Source: Bradysia coprophila (Eukaryota > Arthropoda > Insecta > Diptera > Sciaridae). Taken from it: a stretch of 64,000 nucleotides of DNA. A program made the position numbers and the translations under genes. Location: NCBI RefSeq assembly GCF_014529535.1, contig NW_023503372.1:4754988-4818987 (forward strand). The letters are read 5' to 3'. Position 1 is the stretch's first letter, and every line of letters starts with the position of its first letter. This document shows, piece by piece, positions 1 to 12,236 of the stretch. Below the pieces are notes generated by a model. It was not told the DNA's origin. It saw only the letters and a list, made by a program, of their open reading frames with translations, and ran no database searches.

Positions 1-3000
1 TCGGAATTTCAAAACAACATTAATGAGGATGTCTACCGGATAAATCAGATTTACGCGTCGATGGTACGGGAACAACATCCTGCGTCGAATTTTACATGGG
101 GAAATTTGAAAACCCTGAAAACGGGAATTGAACGGGAGAAACTTTACAGAATTGTTCACGAATTCCGTCGCAAGTTCTACAGATCGAATCTGATGAACAT
201 TTGCATTCAGTCGAGTATTGAGCACGATGTTTTACAACGTATGATCGTGGAGTATTTTGCAGACATTAAACCGGAATACGGAACGATAATAAAACCGATG
301 TCCGTTGATGCGTTTGCTGACGTCTTCAAGCCAGAATTTTACAAGAAAATGTACTTTGTAAAATCGACGGCTCAAAAACGAAAACTCTTCCTCACATTTC
401 TACTGCCTTCACTCGAGAAAAATTATCTTGATCGATCGGTGGAGTATTTAGCATACCTCGTTGATTACGAAGGTCGAAACAGTTTGATTTCATATCTGAA
501 ACGACAAGGACTCGCTGTAAATCTGTCTGCAAAAATTGGTAACCGGAGCTTCGAGGGCAATTCAATGTTTACATTTTTCACTATCGAAGTTGGTTTATCG
601 AAGGACGGACAGGAAAATGTGGCAACTATTTTGAAAGCAATTTTCTCCTATCTCTATCTGATTAAAATGACCAGTCTGGCGAAGCACAAAGAGATTTTCG
701 ACGAATTCAAGCAAATCAAAATCAATAATTTCAATTATTCCAAGGAGCAATCTTCCACCGAAAATGTCCAGATTTTAGCTACAAACATGAAATATTTCGC
801 CGACCGAGACGTTGTCGTTGGTCACAAATTATGTCCGGATTTTAATGAGACAGTGGTCAGTTATATGATCGATCGCATTAACGATGGTAGATTCAATTTG
901 CTGATTCTATCGGACAGCTACAAGGAATTCAACAAAATTGAACCGTGGTTCCAAACTGAATATGCAGAAGTTAGTAAGTTGCTCCATGCTCCTCTTTTTA
1001 AAAGTTTTTTTTTTCACGTGAACCCTATTTTCTCGACTCAATAGCCCTGAAAAAATTTGTTTCTGAAGGAACAGGTGAAGACACTTTGCAGGTAGCTGAT
1101 ACCCAAATTTAAATGGTGCACCGGATATCTTGCTTATAAATTTTTGAAATGCACAGAACATTCTGTACTAAGTTCGTGGAGACGTCGCTAGAAAATGTCA
1201 AGGGATGTCTTAGCCTGTTCTTTCAGAACCATTTCCTACCTAGGGAAAATCCTTTACCTCGCTCGTAATGTAATAGTATTTTACATGACTAGGGATAAAA
1301 AGATGAAAAGTAGAGTTTTCGTGTGAATTTTGTTGATCCGAGGCGAAGCCGAGGTCAATAAACACACGCAAACGAGACTTTTCTTTTTTATACCAAGTTT
1401 TGTAATGAATTTTACATGCTGAGGGCGTCGAAAGACGTCCTTGAAACATAAAAGGTACGGTTTTCGACGCATGTAGCATATAAAATAGCATACTGCACAC
1501 GGGAAATAATTTGATATCTCGATCACGATGAGTAAAAGTATCCGAGAGCTTCAGCCCGAATTACTTCCCTGGTATAGACCATGTGCGAAAGAGTGAAATC
1601 CTTCTGCTTCCGTATCCATAACCTCGATTACCTTTCAGTGGAATTTTTTGTGGAGAGCAACCCTTTCCTACTCTCTACGATTCGCCAACAAAAATTATCA
1701 TCAAGAAACATCTGACGCAATTAGATTATAGTACATTACTATACCAGTGAAGTAATTTGATATCTCGTATCCAGATGAGTAAAAGTATCCGAGGGCTTTA
1801 GCCCGAGGTACTTTTACTCATCTTGATACGAGATATCAAATTATTTCACGTGTAAAGTATGGCGTTTTACTTTACGAGCGAGGGAAAGGGTCTTCACTAG
1901 TAAGAGAATGGCCACATTACCTCACTAGTAAAGTAAAAAATATTCCTTGTTTTGCCTTTCAGCTCTCCCAGTAAAATACACCCACTTATGGAACGAAAGA
2001 TGGCTGAACACTGAGCTGTTACTCCCCTCAGCGAATAAATTTATTTGCAGAGTTTTCGAAATTTATCCTGAGCCAACTGACAGTGCTCTCGACGTTCCGA
2101 TATTAATTACGAAAACAGAGCACTGTAAATGCTTCCATAAACTCGATCGGAAATATCAACTTCCGCACGGCATCATCAACATTAAGTTCATATCGTCGTT
2201 GACGAAACAATCTGTGACGAATATCAACATGACGACCATTTTCTCCATGTGTGTCAAAAATTTCCTCCTGGAATATCTTTATCCGGCCAGAGTAGTTGGT
2301 TACCGTTACAAGATTACATCGATTGATTCGGGTTTGATTCTGCTGCTTAGTGGATTCAACGAGAAATTACCAACGTTGTTAAACGAAATCATGGAATGTA
2401 TGCTAAGTGTGGGTGAGACGACAACGAAATTCATGTTTGAATCGTGCCGAAAGAATCTGAGGAAACAGTACTACAACATCTTAATGAATACCCATCTGCT
2501 TAATGAGTACATTGCACATTGTTCTTTACGATTCATTTTGTGGCTAAGACCAAAATTTGTGTCCTCTTTTTCAGGGACTGTCGACAGCATATCGTCAAAC
2601 CGAATCACAAATTTTATTACGATCGCTTCCGCAATATCGATAAGCTTACCGTTGAAGGTTTCAAAGCGTTCGTAAAAGGGTTTCTGGTCTCCTTGCAGCC
2701 TAGAATGCTAATTCAGGGAAATATCAACAGAGAACAAGCACTATTCATCGCAGACAGCATTTGCAGAACATTCCGATGCCTTGATAGTAAAGACTGTAAA
2801 AATAACCAACCACCACAAGCCAGCGATGTATCGATTGGCACAACTTATTTTAAAGTGATGTCAATGCTTCCGAACGACGCGAACTCAGTGATAAAGAATT
2901 ATTATCAAATCGGTGACGCGTCTCTGGTGTTGGAAACTAAATTGGACATTTTACAGAAATTTATCCGCGAACCTTTGTTCAATACGCTTCGAACACAGGA

Positions 3001-3457
3001 GCAGCTAGGCTATTCGGTTTCCTGTAGCGTGAAAAGGGACTATAAAATGCTTGGCTTCGTCATTACCATTGAATCGCAGGAAATGAAAAATCCAGCATGG
3101 TTGGTCGACGAGAAGATTGACTTTTTCTTGCAAAATTTCATCAAAACTCTTCAAGCGATGAGCGATGAAGATTTCGAGACCACTAAAAATTCCATTATTG
3201 CATTGAAACAGTCGGACGACAACGATTTGATGAGCGAGGTCGATCGGAATTGGAAGGAAGTGATGAGAGGTAGAAATAAGTTCGAGCGAAGTAAATTGGA
3301 AACTCGGAAAATGGAATTGGTTAGCAAAATGGATGTGATAGAGTTCTATGCAGAGCATTTCGTTCGGTCGGAAAGTGTGAGGAAATTATCCGTGCAAGTG
3401 TTATCGAATGCTGGTAGCGATAAGGAACAGGATTTCTTACACTTGAGAATACTGTAA
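1..3457 (+). CDS. Nardilysin-like M16 metallopeptidase, 3' part of gene
   Basis: Partial gene whose frame is open from base 1. Exons are 1-973, 1963-2506 and 2575-3457, joined by introns of 989 and 68 bp with phases that match, giving 799 residues. The start resembles the middle of insulysin/nardilysin proteins (SEFQ..N.D, HPAS.F.WGN), followed by the inactive M16 middle domain and the C-terminal M16 domain (ANSVIKNYYQ, LRTQEQLGYSVS, VDRNWKE). These C-terminal motifs look more like nardilysin (N-arginine dibasic convertase) than insulin-degrading enzyme. The zinc-binding HxxEH motif would lie upstream of the window, so activity cannot be judged. The stop codon is embedded in CTGTAAGTG, which is also a perfect splice donor, so a further 3' exon is possible. 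Family members cleave peptides, often at dibasic sites. The large first intron carries several inverted-repeat elements. Confidence 0.88.
1058..1232. repeat. Inverted-repeat element, TTCTGAAAGAACAGG family
   Basis: The left arm (TTCTGAAGGAACAGGTGAAG) is mirrored by the right arm near 1205-1230. A single end of the same family occurs at 58211. It lies in the first visible nardilysin intron. No clear target duplication is seen. Confidence 0.55.
1262..1425. repeat. Foldback MITE, CTCGGCTTCGCC-loop family, full copy
   Basis: About 160 bp of imperfect palindrome around GAGGCGAAGCCGAGG, with flanking arms reading TTTTCGTGTG. The reverse complement of the 20875-21010 copy matches over its whole length, including the CATGTAAA end. 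Further copies lie near 16435, 33990, 41980 and 47150. Confidence 0.65.
1488..1575. repeat. Half copy of the GGGCTTTAGCCC foldback family
   Basis: Matches the left arm of the 1737-1861 element (AATTTGATATCTCG, GATGAGTAAAAGTATCC) and then breaks off after the core. Confidence 0.55.
1737..1861. repeat. Foldback MITE, GGGCTTTAGCCC core
   Basis: Near-perfect palindrome of about 55-bp arms (AATTTGATATCTCGTATCCA and its mirror) around GAGGGCTTTAGCCCGAGG. A diverged second copy lies at 24311-24440. Confidence 0.7.
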
Positions 3458-4358
3458 GTGTGGTAAATCGAAAAATGTTTGAAATACAAAAGAATATGGT
3501 TTTGATATCGTAGTCGTGGTTCTTTCTCTTATCTTTTGCTTACACAAAAGCTGTGAATTGACTTTTTGCTATCGCGGGTAAATAGAGTCATAACATCTGC
3601 AGTGCTATGGTAGTTCAGTGCTATGGCAGTTGAGTGCTATAAAAGAGCCAGTTGCGATGTGAAATGACTATGTGCAAGCCAAATAGTCACTTCGCTAGTG
3701 GGATATTATCAGAAACCGAAAACATGCACTTTTCTTACAGAAATTTCTCCAGATACACTAAACGTACAAGGTCGTGTGAGGTGTCATTAAAAAGGTAATT
3801 GCATGTACTTTCAGGGCAAATGGGGTCTTTTGGGTGTTTAAAAGCATCTACGATAAAATCTGATCATTTAAACTCTTCAACTTCTTATAGTTCATTGAGA
3901 GAACATCACGCAACTTACAACCTACCAGTTTTCTAATTCTAACTGAGTACTAGGGAATTAGGATGAAATAGTTAAGTTATGACTATTCAAATTACGCTGC
4001 AGAGCGCCATAAAATGCTACAAAAGTGAAAAATTTGAACGAATATTTCCTCAAACTTCCTCTGAAAGTGGTCCAATTTCAACAAATAGGGGTTCTTTGGA
4101 AAGGACTAGACTAGCTCTAGGAAATTAGGTTGAAATTTTTGGAAATCTGAGATCAGTGAAGAAAAATATTTGCGACTCTCTAAGGTCCACCATCTCTTAT
4201 ATCCCATTTTTTGTGAGCAGAAAGAGAATTTAAGAGGATTTTGTACTTGTTTTGCAAAAAAAAAGTGAAACAAATCGAAAGGCAGACATATCTTTTTAAT
4301 GAAGTCAAAGGATTCACATGAAAACAAGAAAATTTATCTGATATTTTCACTCACTTCG
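3458..4358. other. Intergenic, no gene seen
   Basis: No conserved coding potential. Bases 3750-3870 are a dispersed repeat that recurs at 11020-11140 (both contain GTGTCATTA.AAAGGTAATT and GAAGCATCTACGAT or a close variant). Confidence 0.5.
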
Positions 4359-5089
4359 CTAACCAAATATCGGTAGTGTGATTTTTGGCAGTAATTCACC
4401 AACCACTGGCAATTGAACACTTACATTCTGTTCATCGCCGTACTTAATTCCAGGACAATATTTTTTAACAGCAACACCATTGCAAGTGGGACCACCAACA
4501 ATGGCAATAACAATATTTCCAGTAAGTAATTCCATTCCAACTTCACTGTTACATTGATCCAAATTCAAAGTTAGGTAAGTTAGAGTAGTGACAACAGGAA
4601 GGCCAGTATAAGGTCCTGAAGTAAATGTTCCATTAACATCAACTCCAATCGTTGAGCCTATTATATATTAGACATTCATTCGAAACCAAATTTAATTTCG
4701 GTTGATTGAATACTTACCAAGCTCTCTGGTATTCAAAACTGTGCCAAAGGTAACTGAAGCATTAACACTTTTAATGTTACTGCATGATTCACCAGGAACG
4801 TACGGATCATCATAATAGTAGAATGTATACGTGTCAGTGAATCCGTTAACGATAACGGTACTACAAGAAACGTCTTGATTTTTCGATCGAGGTACGATTC
4901 TTACATAGGCCAAATGTTTTAATTGGGTTCCGCCGTTTATACATCCCAAATCTGCATAAGTTTCAACCGATATAGCTGGCAAAACAAATTAGAACAGTAA
5001 GTTGTTTTATAAATTTTTATGTCCAGTTATATAATGCCTTTGGCCTCGAAAAAAAGCACAGTCAAAATTAAACCGAGCACGGTATTCAT
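4359..5089 (-). CDS. Small secreted protein of unknown family
   Basis: Three exons: 5089-5038, 4975-4718 and 4657-4359, with introns of 62 and 60 bp and consistent phases, encoding 202 residues. The first exon encodes a short hydrophobic signal peptide (MNTVLGLILTVLFFEAK, then Ala). The mature chain has six cysteines and several N-glycosylation sequons and looks like a compact extracellular beta-rich protein. I do not recognise the family. The first donor reads AAAG|GCATTA, a GC rather than GT donor, but it is the only junction I found that keeps the signal peptide in frame. The second donor is a canonical GTAAGT. The GC donor could also mean that the true first exon is elsewhere, or that the gene is starting to decay. 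Confidence 0.6.
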
Positions 5090-5450
5090 TGCTAAAGATA
5101 ATGAATTTAAATGAAACGACTGAGAACATTGTTACCGCCTTTATATCGAAAAAAAACGTTATTTGATGAATAAATTTTCGAAGATCAACTGTACAAATGT
5201 GCAATTTTATTCCTTCAAATTGTGTCGGACAGGTTTATGATAATGTAATATAATACTTTTTAAGTTATCCCCGGGCGAAAAATTATCGACCAAAATGAGT
5301 CAGTCCATCAGTACATATACAATTGGGGAAAATCAGTGAACATAATTATACCTTTTCCTATACCTAATCACGCCTTCGGCTCGTCCAAATCGTCAAATTA
5401 AACATTTTAGACAGAGGTGCATCATATACTATAAAAAACATAGCTAACGC
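5090..5450. other. Intergenic, no feature seen
   Basis: Presumed upstream region of the secreted-protein gene on the minus strand. I see no gene or clear repeat. Confidence 0.4.
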
Positions 5451-5451
5451 C

Positions 5452-6578
5452 GACCCGTACGAAACACCTATTCGTATCAAAAGCCTTTAATGTGAAACTC
5501 TTCATTTCTCTTACTTCATTTTCTTATATATTCTTAGGCAATATAGACAGCCCCGTACGAAGTCAAATTTCATAAATTCCTATTTAAACAGCTATATACC
5601 GCTATATTTACCTATATTTCACTGTAAATAAACATTTCACAGAGGAATATGCTATTATATAGCTCTATATGCCTGTATATAGCTCAATATAGGTATATTT
5701 AGATGTCCATATATGGAATCCCTGAAACCCCTCACACTTAACACATTATTTCCATGTTAACAGAAACTCTCTAAGCATCATTTTTCCCACTTTATATCAC
5801 TTTTAAAATCCAATATGGCCGCCGGCAGCCATTTTGTTAGGAGACCGGAAATAGTACCGACGCTTTACATTCGTTAATACCTTTCAAACAAAAAAAAATT
5901 CATGAAATTCGGTCAAAATTTACTCGAGATATTGTCAAAATACTCCACGTTCACTGTACGGCCGAGTAGCCAGATAAGAGCTCACTCCAAGAGTGAGCTC
6001 ACGCTCACGCTCCGGAGAACATAATTTCATAAACTTTTTTTTCCCTGATTGGTACGGTCAATACCTATCTAAAGCTAAAACGAACGAAATATGTTCAAAT
6101 TTGGCCGACCTACAAGCAAAAACTGCTTGCCGCCCTGTGCCTGTTCCACACCAAGGGGTCTAACTCACGAGTCGGTCATCCGATTTCCATAAACTTTTTT
6201 TTTGTCGATCGGTATTGTAAATACCTTTTATTTGACGTATCACTTACAAGTTTAACGTTTAAATGTCCGGAGATATCTTCGAAAAACCGTAAAGCACTTA
6301 TTGGGCCACAGCTCGGGAGGGGTCGATCCAAAATCACTCATCTTCGAACTTAGCCTGTCTTTTGACATTACCAAACGGGAAAAAAAGAATTTTCAAAATC
6401 GGATGCGTTTTACTCAAGTTATCGTGCAGACAGACAGACGGACAGACGGACATTTTTTTTCACTGATTTGGCATCTCTAGACAACCACAATAGGTTTCCC
6501 CTTACTCAGGGAGTCCAATTCGACGTGTTACAAACGTATGCGTAAACCTATAAGACCCCAGTACTTCGTACGGGTCTA
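5452..6578. mobile_element. Non-autonomous element with GACCCGTACGAA terminal repeats
   Basis: The left end GACCCGTACGAA is mirrored by TTCGTACGGGTC at the right end, about 1.1 kb apart. The interior has a TATATAGCTCTATAT-rich stretch (5590-5715) and a CAGACAGACAGACGGACAG tract near 6425. No transposase ORF is visible. No target duplication could be fixed, so the boundaries rest on the terminal repeats only. Confidence 0.5.
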
Positions 6579-7479
6579 AAAATTTAGCCCTTGCGTAGTG
6601 GCACTATGTGACAGAACTTTGGTCCAGTATGAAATTGAAACGTTGACAATTGCTGTTCTAAATATAATTTTATGTGATAGCCCGAATCTTCCCCTTTACA
6701 ACGAGACCCCACACGATATTTTGATTCGCTCAGCTGTATTTTTTTTAATCGGGACATCGGGTACATTTCTTATTTATGAAAAGTTTATCTACTACATTAA
6801 GCCATGGGAAAGCCATTATAGAATTTTTATCTTATCTTCTTATCTCAGAAAATGTTGTTTGAAGAAAAACAACTGTGCAACTCCAACAAAGCTTTCTTAA
6901 CTCAAATTTTTTCCTCTGGTTCCACTTTTCGGAAACGTAAACGATTACGATCATACCAATTTACATAATGTGTAAATTGCCTAAGGTATACCGTCCACAA
7001 CAGATACGTTAATAACTAAACAATTCCCTCTCTCGCAAACAAGCTACTTTTATTAAGGTGGTAAAGACGTGTGTGAAACTCTGCTACTTGCTTACGATTC
7101 GTGAGTGATCTCTGAGGTGAAAAATGAAATGATTATGAATGGGCACGTAGGCTAGGTAATCGTACTGGGAAAACAGGTCACAACCATGTAATACATTAAT
7201 ATCTCGGGAAGTAAATTCATAACGATTCAAACCACAGATAAACCCTCCCGCAATCTTTAATTGCTTTTGTCAGAATCGGTCAGAATGTCCCTAGCCGAAA
7301 TTTGAAGTCTACCCAACCTGAGAACAGTAGTTAAAATTTGGTAATTGGAGGAATCTGACCTGACTAGCAGGGGTGTCGGGGAATCTCGCCAACGCGAATC
7401 ATCGTATGCGTCCTTTTACGACATGTAACGAAATGTCATGATTGTGCGAGATTCACAACTTAGAGGTCAGTCTCGCACA
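6579..7479. other. Intergenic, no gene seen
   Basis: Contains an open frame at 6598-6900 without recognisable homology, and a short GTCTCGCACAC hairpin at about 7472-7507. Otherwise featureless to me. Confidence 0.4.
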
Positions 7480-7690
7480 CTATGAATTTGTGTGGTGTGC
7501 GAGACTACCCTGTCCCCGCTCGAGGTAGATAGTCAGCCAATTCAATATGCCATCAATCAACATGCCAAGATCTTTCACCTCATAATCATGCTCAATGGTA
7601 GTACAACTGAGTACAAGCTTTGGAATAGCCGAAGACCAATCTGAGCCTGATTTTTTATTAGCTTGTGTTTTGTTCACATTCAATCCAATT
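7480..7690 (-). pseudogene. Scrap of a non-LTR retrotransposon RT
   Basis: The minus-strand translation has VNKTQ followed about 30 residues later by EVKDLGMLIDGILNW. This is the signature of the end of the reverse transcriptase palm in Jockey-like LINEs (VN..KTQ ... KDLGV.ID..L.W). It is cut at both ends and is a different element from the LINE at 8049. Confidence 0.6.
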
Positions 7691-8045
7691 AGTCACTCAC
7701 ATCTATAGTTTACTGATGCTATCTTGCTGTGACAGCTTAATCGCACCTCAGTCACACCTTGTCTGTTTGCGTTGCGGTGTCCAATTTGCTAACAAAAATC
7801 CTCCCGTAGCAAAACGTCCTATGTTATCCTTTCTCTGCAAAACATCATTATGATGTGAACTAATATTCGCGCAAATCATTTGAATTTTGAAGTTTAAATT
7901 GGTTTATAAAAACAATTGCCGTAGAAAAATTTTCACATTAAAAAACTTAATTTACAGAAACAAATATATTGTCGTCAATGAGACCGACTAATTTATGTTT
8001 CAAGTAATTACGAATCTCCATATCTTTTTTGTCTATTTGGAAAAA
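7691..8045. other. Spacer between two LINE remnants
   Basis: No gene or structured repeat recognised. It may contain truncated repeat sequence. Confidence 0.35.
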
Positions 8046-8048
8046 AAC

Positions 8049-10340
8049 TTAATACCATATTCCATATTTCCCAAAGACTCGGAATTCACCAACTAGCTGC
8101 CTTTTATCACCGTTTCTCTTACTAAAGAGTATAATCCTGGTTTTAATGGGGTTCACTTTCAGTCTATGCTCAATGCACCACTTCTCTACTATCCCTATGG
8201 CTGTCCTCAACAAATTTCCTACCGTGTCTTCAAAATCCCCGCATATAAGGGTTGAAATATCGTCCGAATAACCTTGAGTATACAGCCCAGCACTATTCAG
8301 TTTGCACAGTAAAGAATCTATCACCATGCACCATAGGATAGGTGACAGAATACCACCCTGTGGACAGCCTTTGGTCACACCCATTTCAACTTTTTGACCG
8401 CACACTGAGGCCTCTACTATCCTATTTTTCAACATAGCAACAATCCATCGGGTGGCTACTTCTTCAGTCTGTCTGTCCCTCAAGGCCTCCTCGATCACGC
8501 TGAAACCTGTATTGTCGAACGCACCCTCTACATCCATGAAGCATCCCAAAGCGATTTTGCCATTTCCCAGCATATTCTCTATCTTGTACGTCAGTTGGTG
8601 TAGGGCCGTGTCCGTTGACTTACCAGACTGATAGGCATGTTGATTCGCGTGCAAGGGAAATCTCTTCAGAACGTCAGCCCTTAGATAGAAATCGAAAAGC
8701 CTTTCTAGTGCCTTCAGTAAGAACGAGGCTAGACTGATGGGTCTAAAGTCTTTTACGTCACTATGAGCGGTTCTGCCCGGTTTCGGGATGAATGCAACTC
8801 TTACTTTTTGCCACAGTTTGGGAATATACCCCAGTGCTACGGAGCTAGTAAATATACTTACAAGTGGGCGAATACTGATATCTAGTCCCTGTTTTAGCAA
8901 TGCCGGAAAAATGCCATCAGGCCCGGGCGATTTAAACGAGAAGAACTTATGCACCGCCAACTTCACTTTTCCTCTTTTGACCAAACGTTCCGCAAATTTC
9001 CAATCCCTGCGAGAGGGTTGATAGTCAGGTATTACGGGTTGAACGCTTGGCACCTGTAGACATCCAGGGAAGTGAGTCTGAAGTAGAATTTCCGCAGTTT
9101 CCTTACCATTCACAGTGAAGCTTCCATCCTGTTTAACCAGTGAGCCCACTTGAGCACCTGGATCTTTTGCCAGAATCTTGTGAATCCTAGCATAGGCAGG
9201 AATGGAATCGATCTCTTTATAGAATTTCTTCCTGGCCTTCTTCTCAAGAGCTTCTTGTTCCTTCTTATACTCTTTCTGCAGAGCTCTGAAGGTAGCGAAA
9301 TCTTCCTCTTTACCTGTCCTTCTCGCCACATTCCACGCCTTCCTGACACCCCTTTTCCTATCTTCCAGGTCATCACTCCACAGGGATTTTGAGTACAACG
9401 GTTTTGGTCTTATTAAAGGGCATGCCACTTCATACGCCGCCATTAGAGACGATGTCAACCGTTCGTTCGCCATATCAACCTCCTCAGCCGTGAGCATTCT
9501 CTCTCTCATCTCCAGAGCAGACAACCTTGTTTCCAGTTCCACTTTAAAGACACTCCAGTCTGTCTTCCTTGGATTTCTATATGGTTGTCTCTGTGGTGCA
9601 TATCCAGCAACTCTAAACTTGATCAATCTATGGTCAGAAAACGTATCTTGCTCAGTGACCCTCCACGAATGTACTTTGCTAGCTAAACCAAACGTTGCCA
9701 GTGAGACGTCTAAAACTTCTTCCCTGACTGCATTAACAAACGTGGGCCTCCTACCTTTATTCAAAACTAGCATATCAGTCGTCATCATATACTGCAGGAG
9801 TTGCTCCCCTCTGGGGTTAACATTAGAACTACCCCAAACAACGTGATGTGAATTTGAGTCCATTCCCACCAAGAGTTCTAATTTATTGTCTCTACAGTAG
9901 TCTACTAATCTAACGAAAGCCTGGCCTGGCGGACTATGCGGCGAGTCGTACGGTAGATAGACCGACGCAACAATAAAATCTCCTCCCATACTTGCCTCTC
10001 TGCAAATTCTCACCGCAGATAAATCGTCTTCTGAGAACTGATTCAAAATCATCGCCTCCATGTCCTTCGAAACGTGGAGTGCCGCCCTCGGCCTTTCTCC
10101 TTTCCTAAAATAGAAAAGCCTGTCATGCAACTGCCCAAAACCATGGACTTTGTTTCCTCTTATCCAGGGTTCCTGGATAAAGGTTATATTTGTTTGCTCC
10201 GCTCTTAGGTCACGACACAGAGCGTTCGTGGCCATTTTAGAGTGATGCAGATTTATTTGCGCTATCTTTAAGTCGTTACAGTACGTTACTGGACGATCTC
10301 TAGTAGCGAGTCTTTTTCTCTGTTTGTTGTGATTATACAT
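8049..10340 (-). mobile_element. LINE ORF2 (AP endonuclease and reverse transcriptase), 3' truncated
   Basis: Open frame of 763 residues with no internal stop. Residues about 20-250 form an apurinic-type endonuclease domain (AQINLHHSK, FIQEPW, GMDSNSHH, TFSDHRLI). Residues about 470-750 form a reverse transcriptase (RPISLASFLLKALER, DVEGAFDNT, KGCPQGGILSP, GYSDDIS). The YSDD box, the GAFDN motif and the ORF1 type suggest the R1/LOA group. The frame ends soon after the palm domain, so the C-terminal part (thumb, zinc knuckle, RNase H if LOA) is missing. A third initiation motif is readable and the catalytic aspartates are present, so the copy looks young despite truncation. ORF1 lies immediately upstream in the same orientation. 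Confidence 0.9.
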
Positions 10341-10382
10341 ATTGAACTATTAGTTTGTCCCAGTCGGAGTGGACCCTCCATT

Positions 10383-10976
10383 TTAGGTGAGCCCAGCCTC
10401 CACTGGATGAGCCTCCGAAACTTCCGAAGTAGAAGTTTCAGTGGATGATGCCCTATTCGGGTTGGTAGCCGAGGTCACGGGTTTCTTAGCGGTGTTTCCC
10501 CCAGATTTAGTGTTTGCTCTGGAATTTTCCAGGTTGACTTGTAGGGTGCCTCCTATCCAGTTGACTCTGTAGTTTTGTACCTTGAGACGATTTAACGATT
10601 CTTCGTCCATCCGTATGAAAAGTGTTGATTTAAACGATCTGACATTCTCATTATTGCGCACTGGTTGCCGAGATTTGATAATCCAGTGTCCAACATTAAG
10701 ATTAGGATTAAGTTGCGTCAGACAGTCCTGAATCCACTCATTTCCTCTCGTAGAAGGAACACAAATGATCGTTCGAATCAATTTCGGTGGTGGTTCTTGG
10801 GGAATGACATCCAATTTCGAGTGGCAGCCAGTCCATGGAATCAGTCCAGTCATTGTCTTATGTAGCCAATCTGCGCATGTTGAATCAGAGCATTGGACGT
10901 GGACACCGTCCTCCTTTGGTATCGAATTGATAAGAATCGGGGCCGCCGTGGCCGTGATCGCAAAAATCCACTGAAC
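10383..10976 (-). mobile_element. LINE ORF1 fragment (DUF4780-like), 5' truncated
   Basis: The frame runs 5' beyond the first Met at 10853 to about 10976 (in-frame FAITATAAPIL, CSDSTCADWLH) and is then stopped, so the element is truncated at its 5' side. The conserved block TMTGLIPWTGC through RVNWIGGTLQVNL resembles the DUF4780 segment of insect R1/LOA-type ORF1 proteins. The tail is Ser/Thr-rich. ORF2 begins 43 bp downstream. The product would be the RNA-binding, Gag-like partner. Confidence 0.7.
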
Positions 10977-12236
10977 TTATCGATTGAAAATTCCTTCATA
11001 TGAAATACATTGTATATCTCCAGTTACACGAGCCGTACATAGTCGTGTGGAGTGTCATTAGAAAGGTAATTTTATATTGTTTTAGGGAAAATAAGGTTTA
11101 TGAGGATTTGGAAGCATCTACGATGAAATATGAAAAGTTGCAATGTTGAAAATTCCGATATATGATGACAATGCATTCATATACTGAAAATACGTATGCG
11201 TATGCGACAGAAAAATGGACAAATACTGGAATTTCTCATACACGTATTTTGCGTGGGAAAGAGGCGAAAATAGGATATGCATAGTATGCATTGTATACGC
11301 TTGGTGATTTTTTTCTCTCGCCCGGGTCTGCTGTAATAGTCTGTGTCAATCCGCCCGCTTTACGTGTTTCGAGCTTTTCAGTTATCATACCGATTGGAAT
11401 TTATAAAGTTGTGGAACATTTTTTCATTTTCGAAAATCGAATTTTTCAGTACATTTTTGGCGAACGGAGTCATGTTTTCTGACACAATGGCCTGGTGGGC
11501 TATAATTTTCAGACAAAATTGTAGCGCAACTTCAGTTCAGTTTTTTGCGATACGGCCTCAGGGAAAAAATGGCGATCGGCATAACTTTCTCATATATAAC
11601 CTTGACCTCCACCAAAGCTTTGCCTCCACTTTTTGTCGGGCTAACTTAACTTTGGAATTACTTCACCATTTTGAAATGTCAAAAATAACAAAAGCAATAA
11701 GCAAACCAACGCACTCCAAGAACAGGCAGAAGAATAGAATAATGCTAAATAAAAGGTCTCCACAGTCCAATATAATATATTTCCACCTTCTTTTCCACTC
11801 TGAGCCAGAATGTTATAGACAACATTTTATGGAAAAATACAACACCTGTTTAACCACAGATCAGTTAAAACGTGTGCGCAAATTTATCGGTAACGTTTTC
11901 TCGCAATATTTATACACACACTCTACGGAAATGACTCAGATTCATTGCCTGGTGACATGGGCGGTAGTTTCCGCAGGGCTATGTGAGTAAAATAAAAATG
12001 GCCAAACAAGATTTGCTACAGATCTTCTCGGAACTGTCACATACGATAAGTGCGTAATACGGCCCATTATTCTCGGTGGTGTCGGTGGCCTCTTAAAAGA
12101 AAATGTTTGCGAATTTCTAAAAAAAAAGTCTCATAAATGAGAGTGGTCGTCTGTTGATCTAAATCCATTTATTCATAAGACAGCTAGAAAAATATATTCT
12201 TGGCCTGGCCAGTACAACCCCTTCACCACTGATAAA
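10977..12236. other. Intergenic between LINE and methyltransferase array
   Basis: Contains the second copy of the dispersed repeat (11020-11140). It also has a 215-codon plus-strand open frame (11343-11990) that shows no recognisable domain and looks like chance or repeat sequence. Confidence 0.4.

Noticed and set aside
6598-6900. 100-codon frame near the CAGACAGA element
   Set aside because: Hydrophobic, low-complexity, no motif; likely chance.
11343-11990. 215-codon plus-strand open frame
   Set aside because: No recognisable motif, no codon-like pattern, lies in repeat-like sequence; likely chance.
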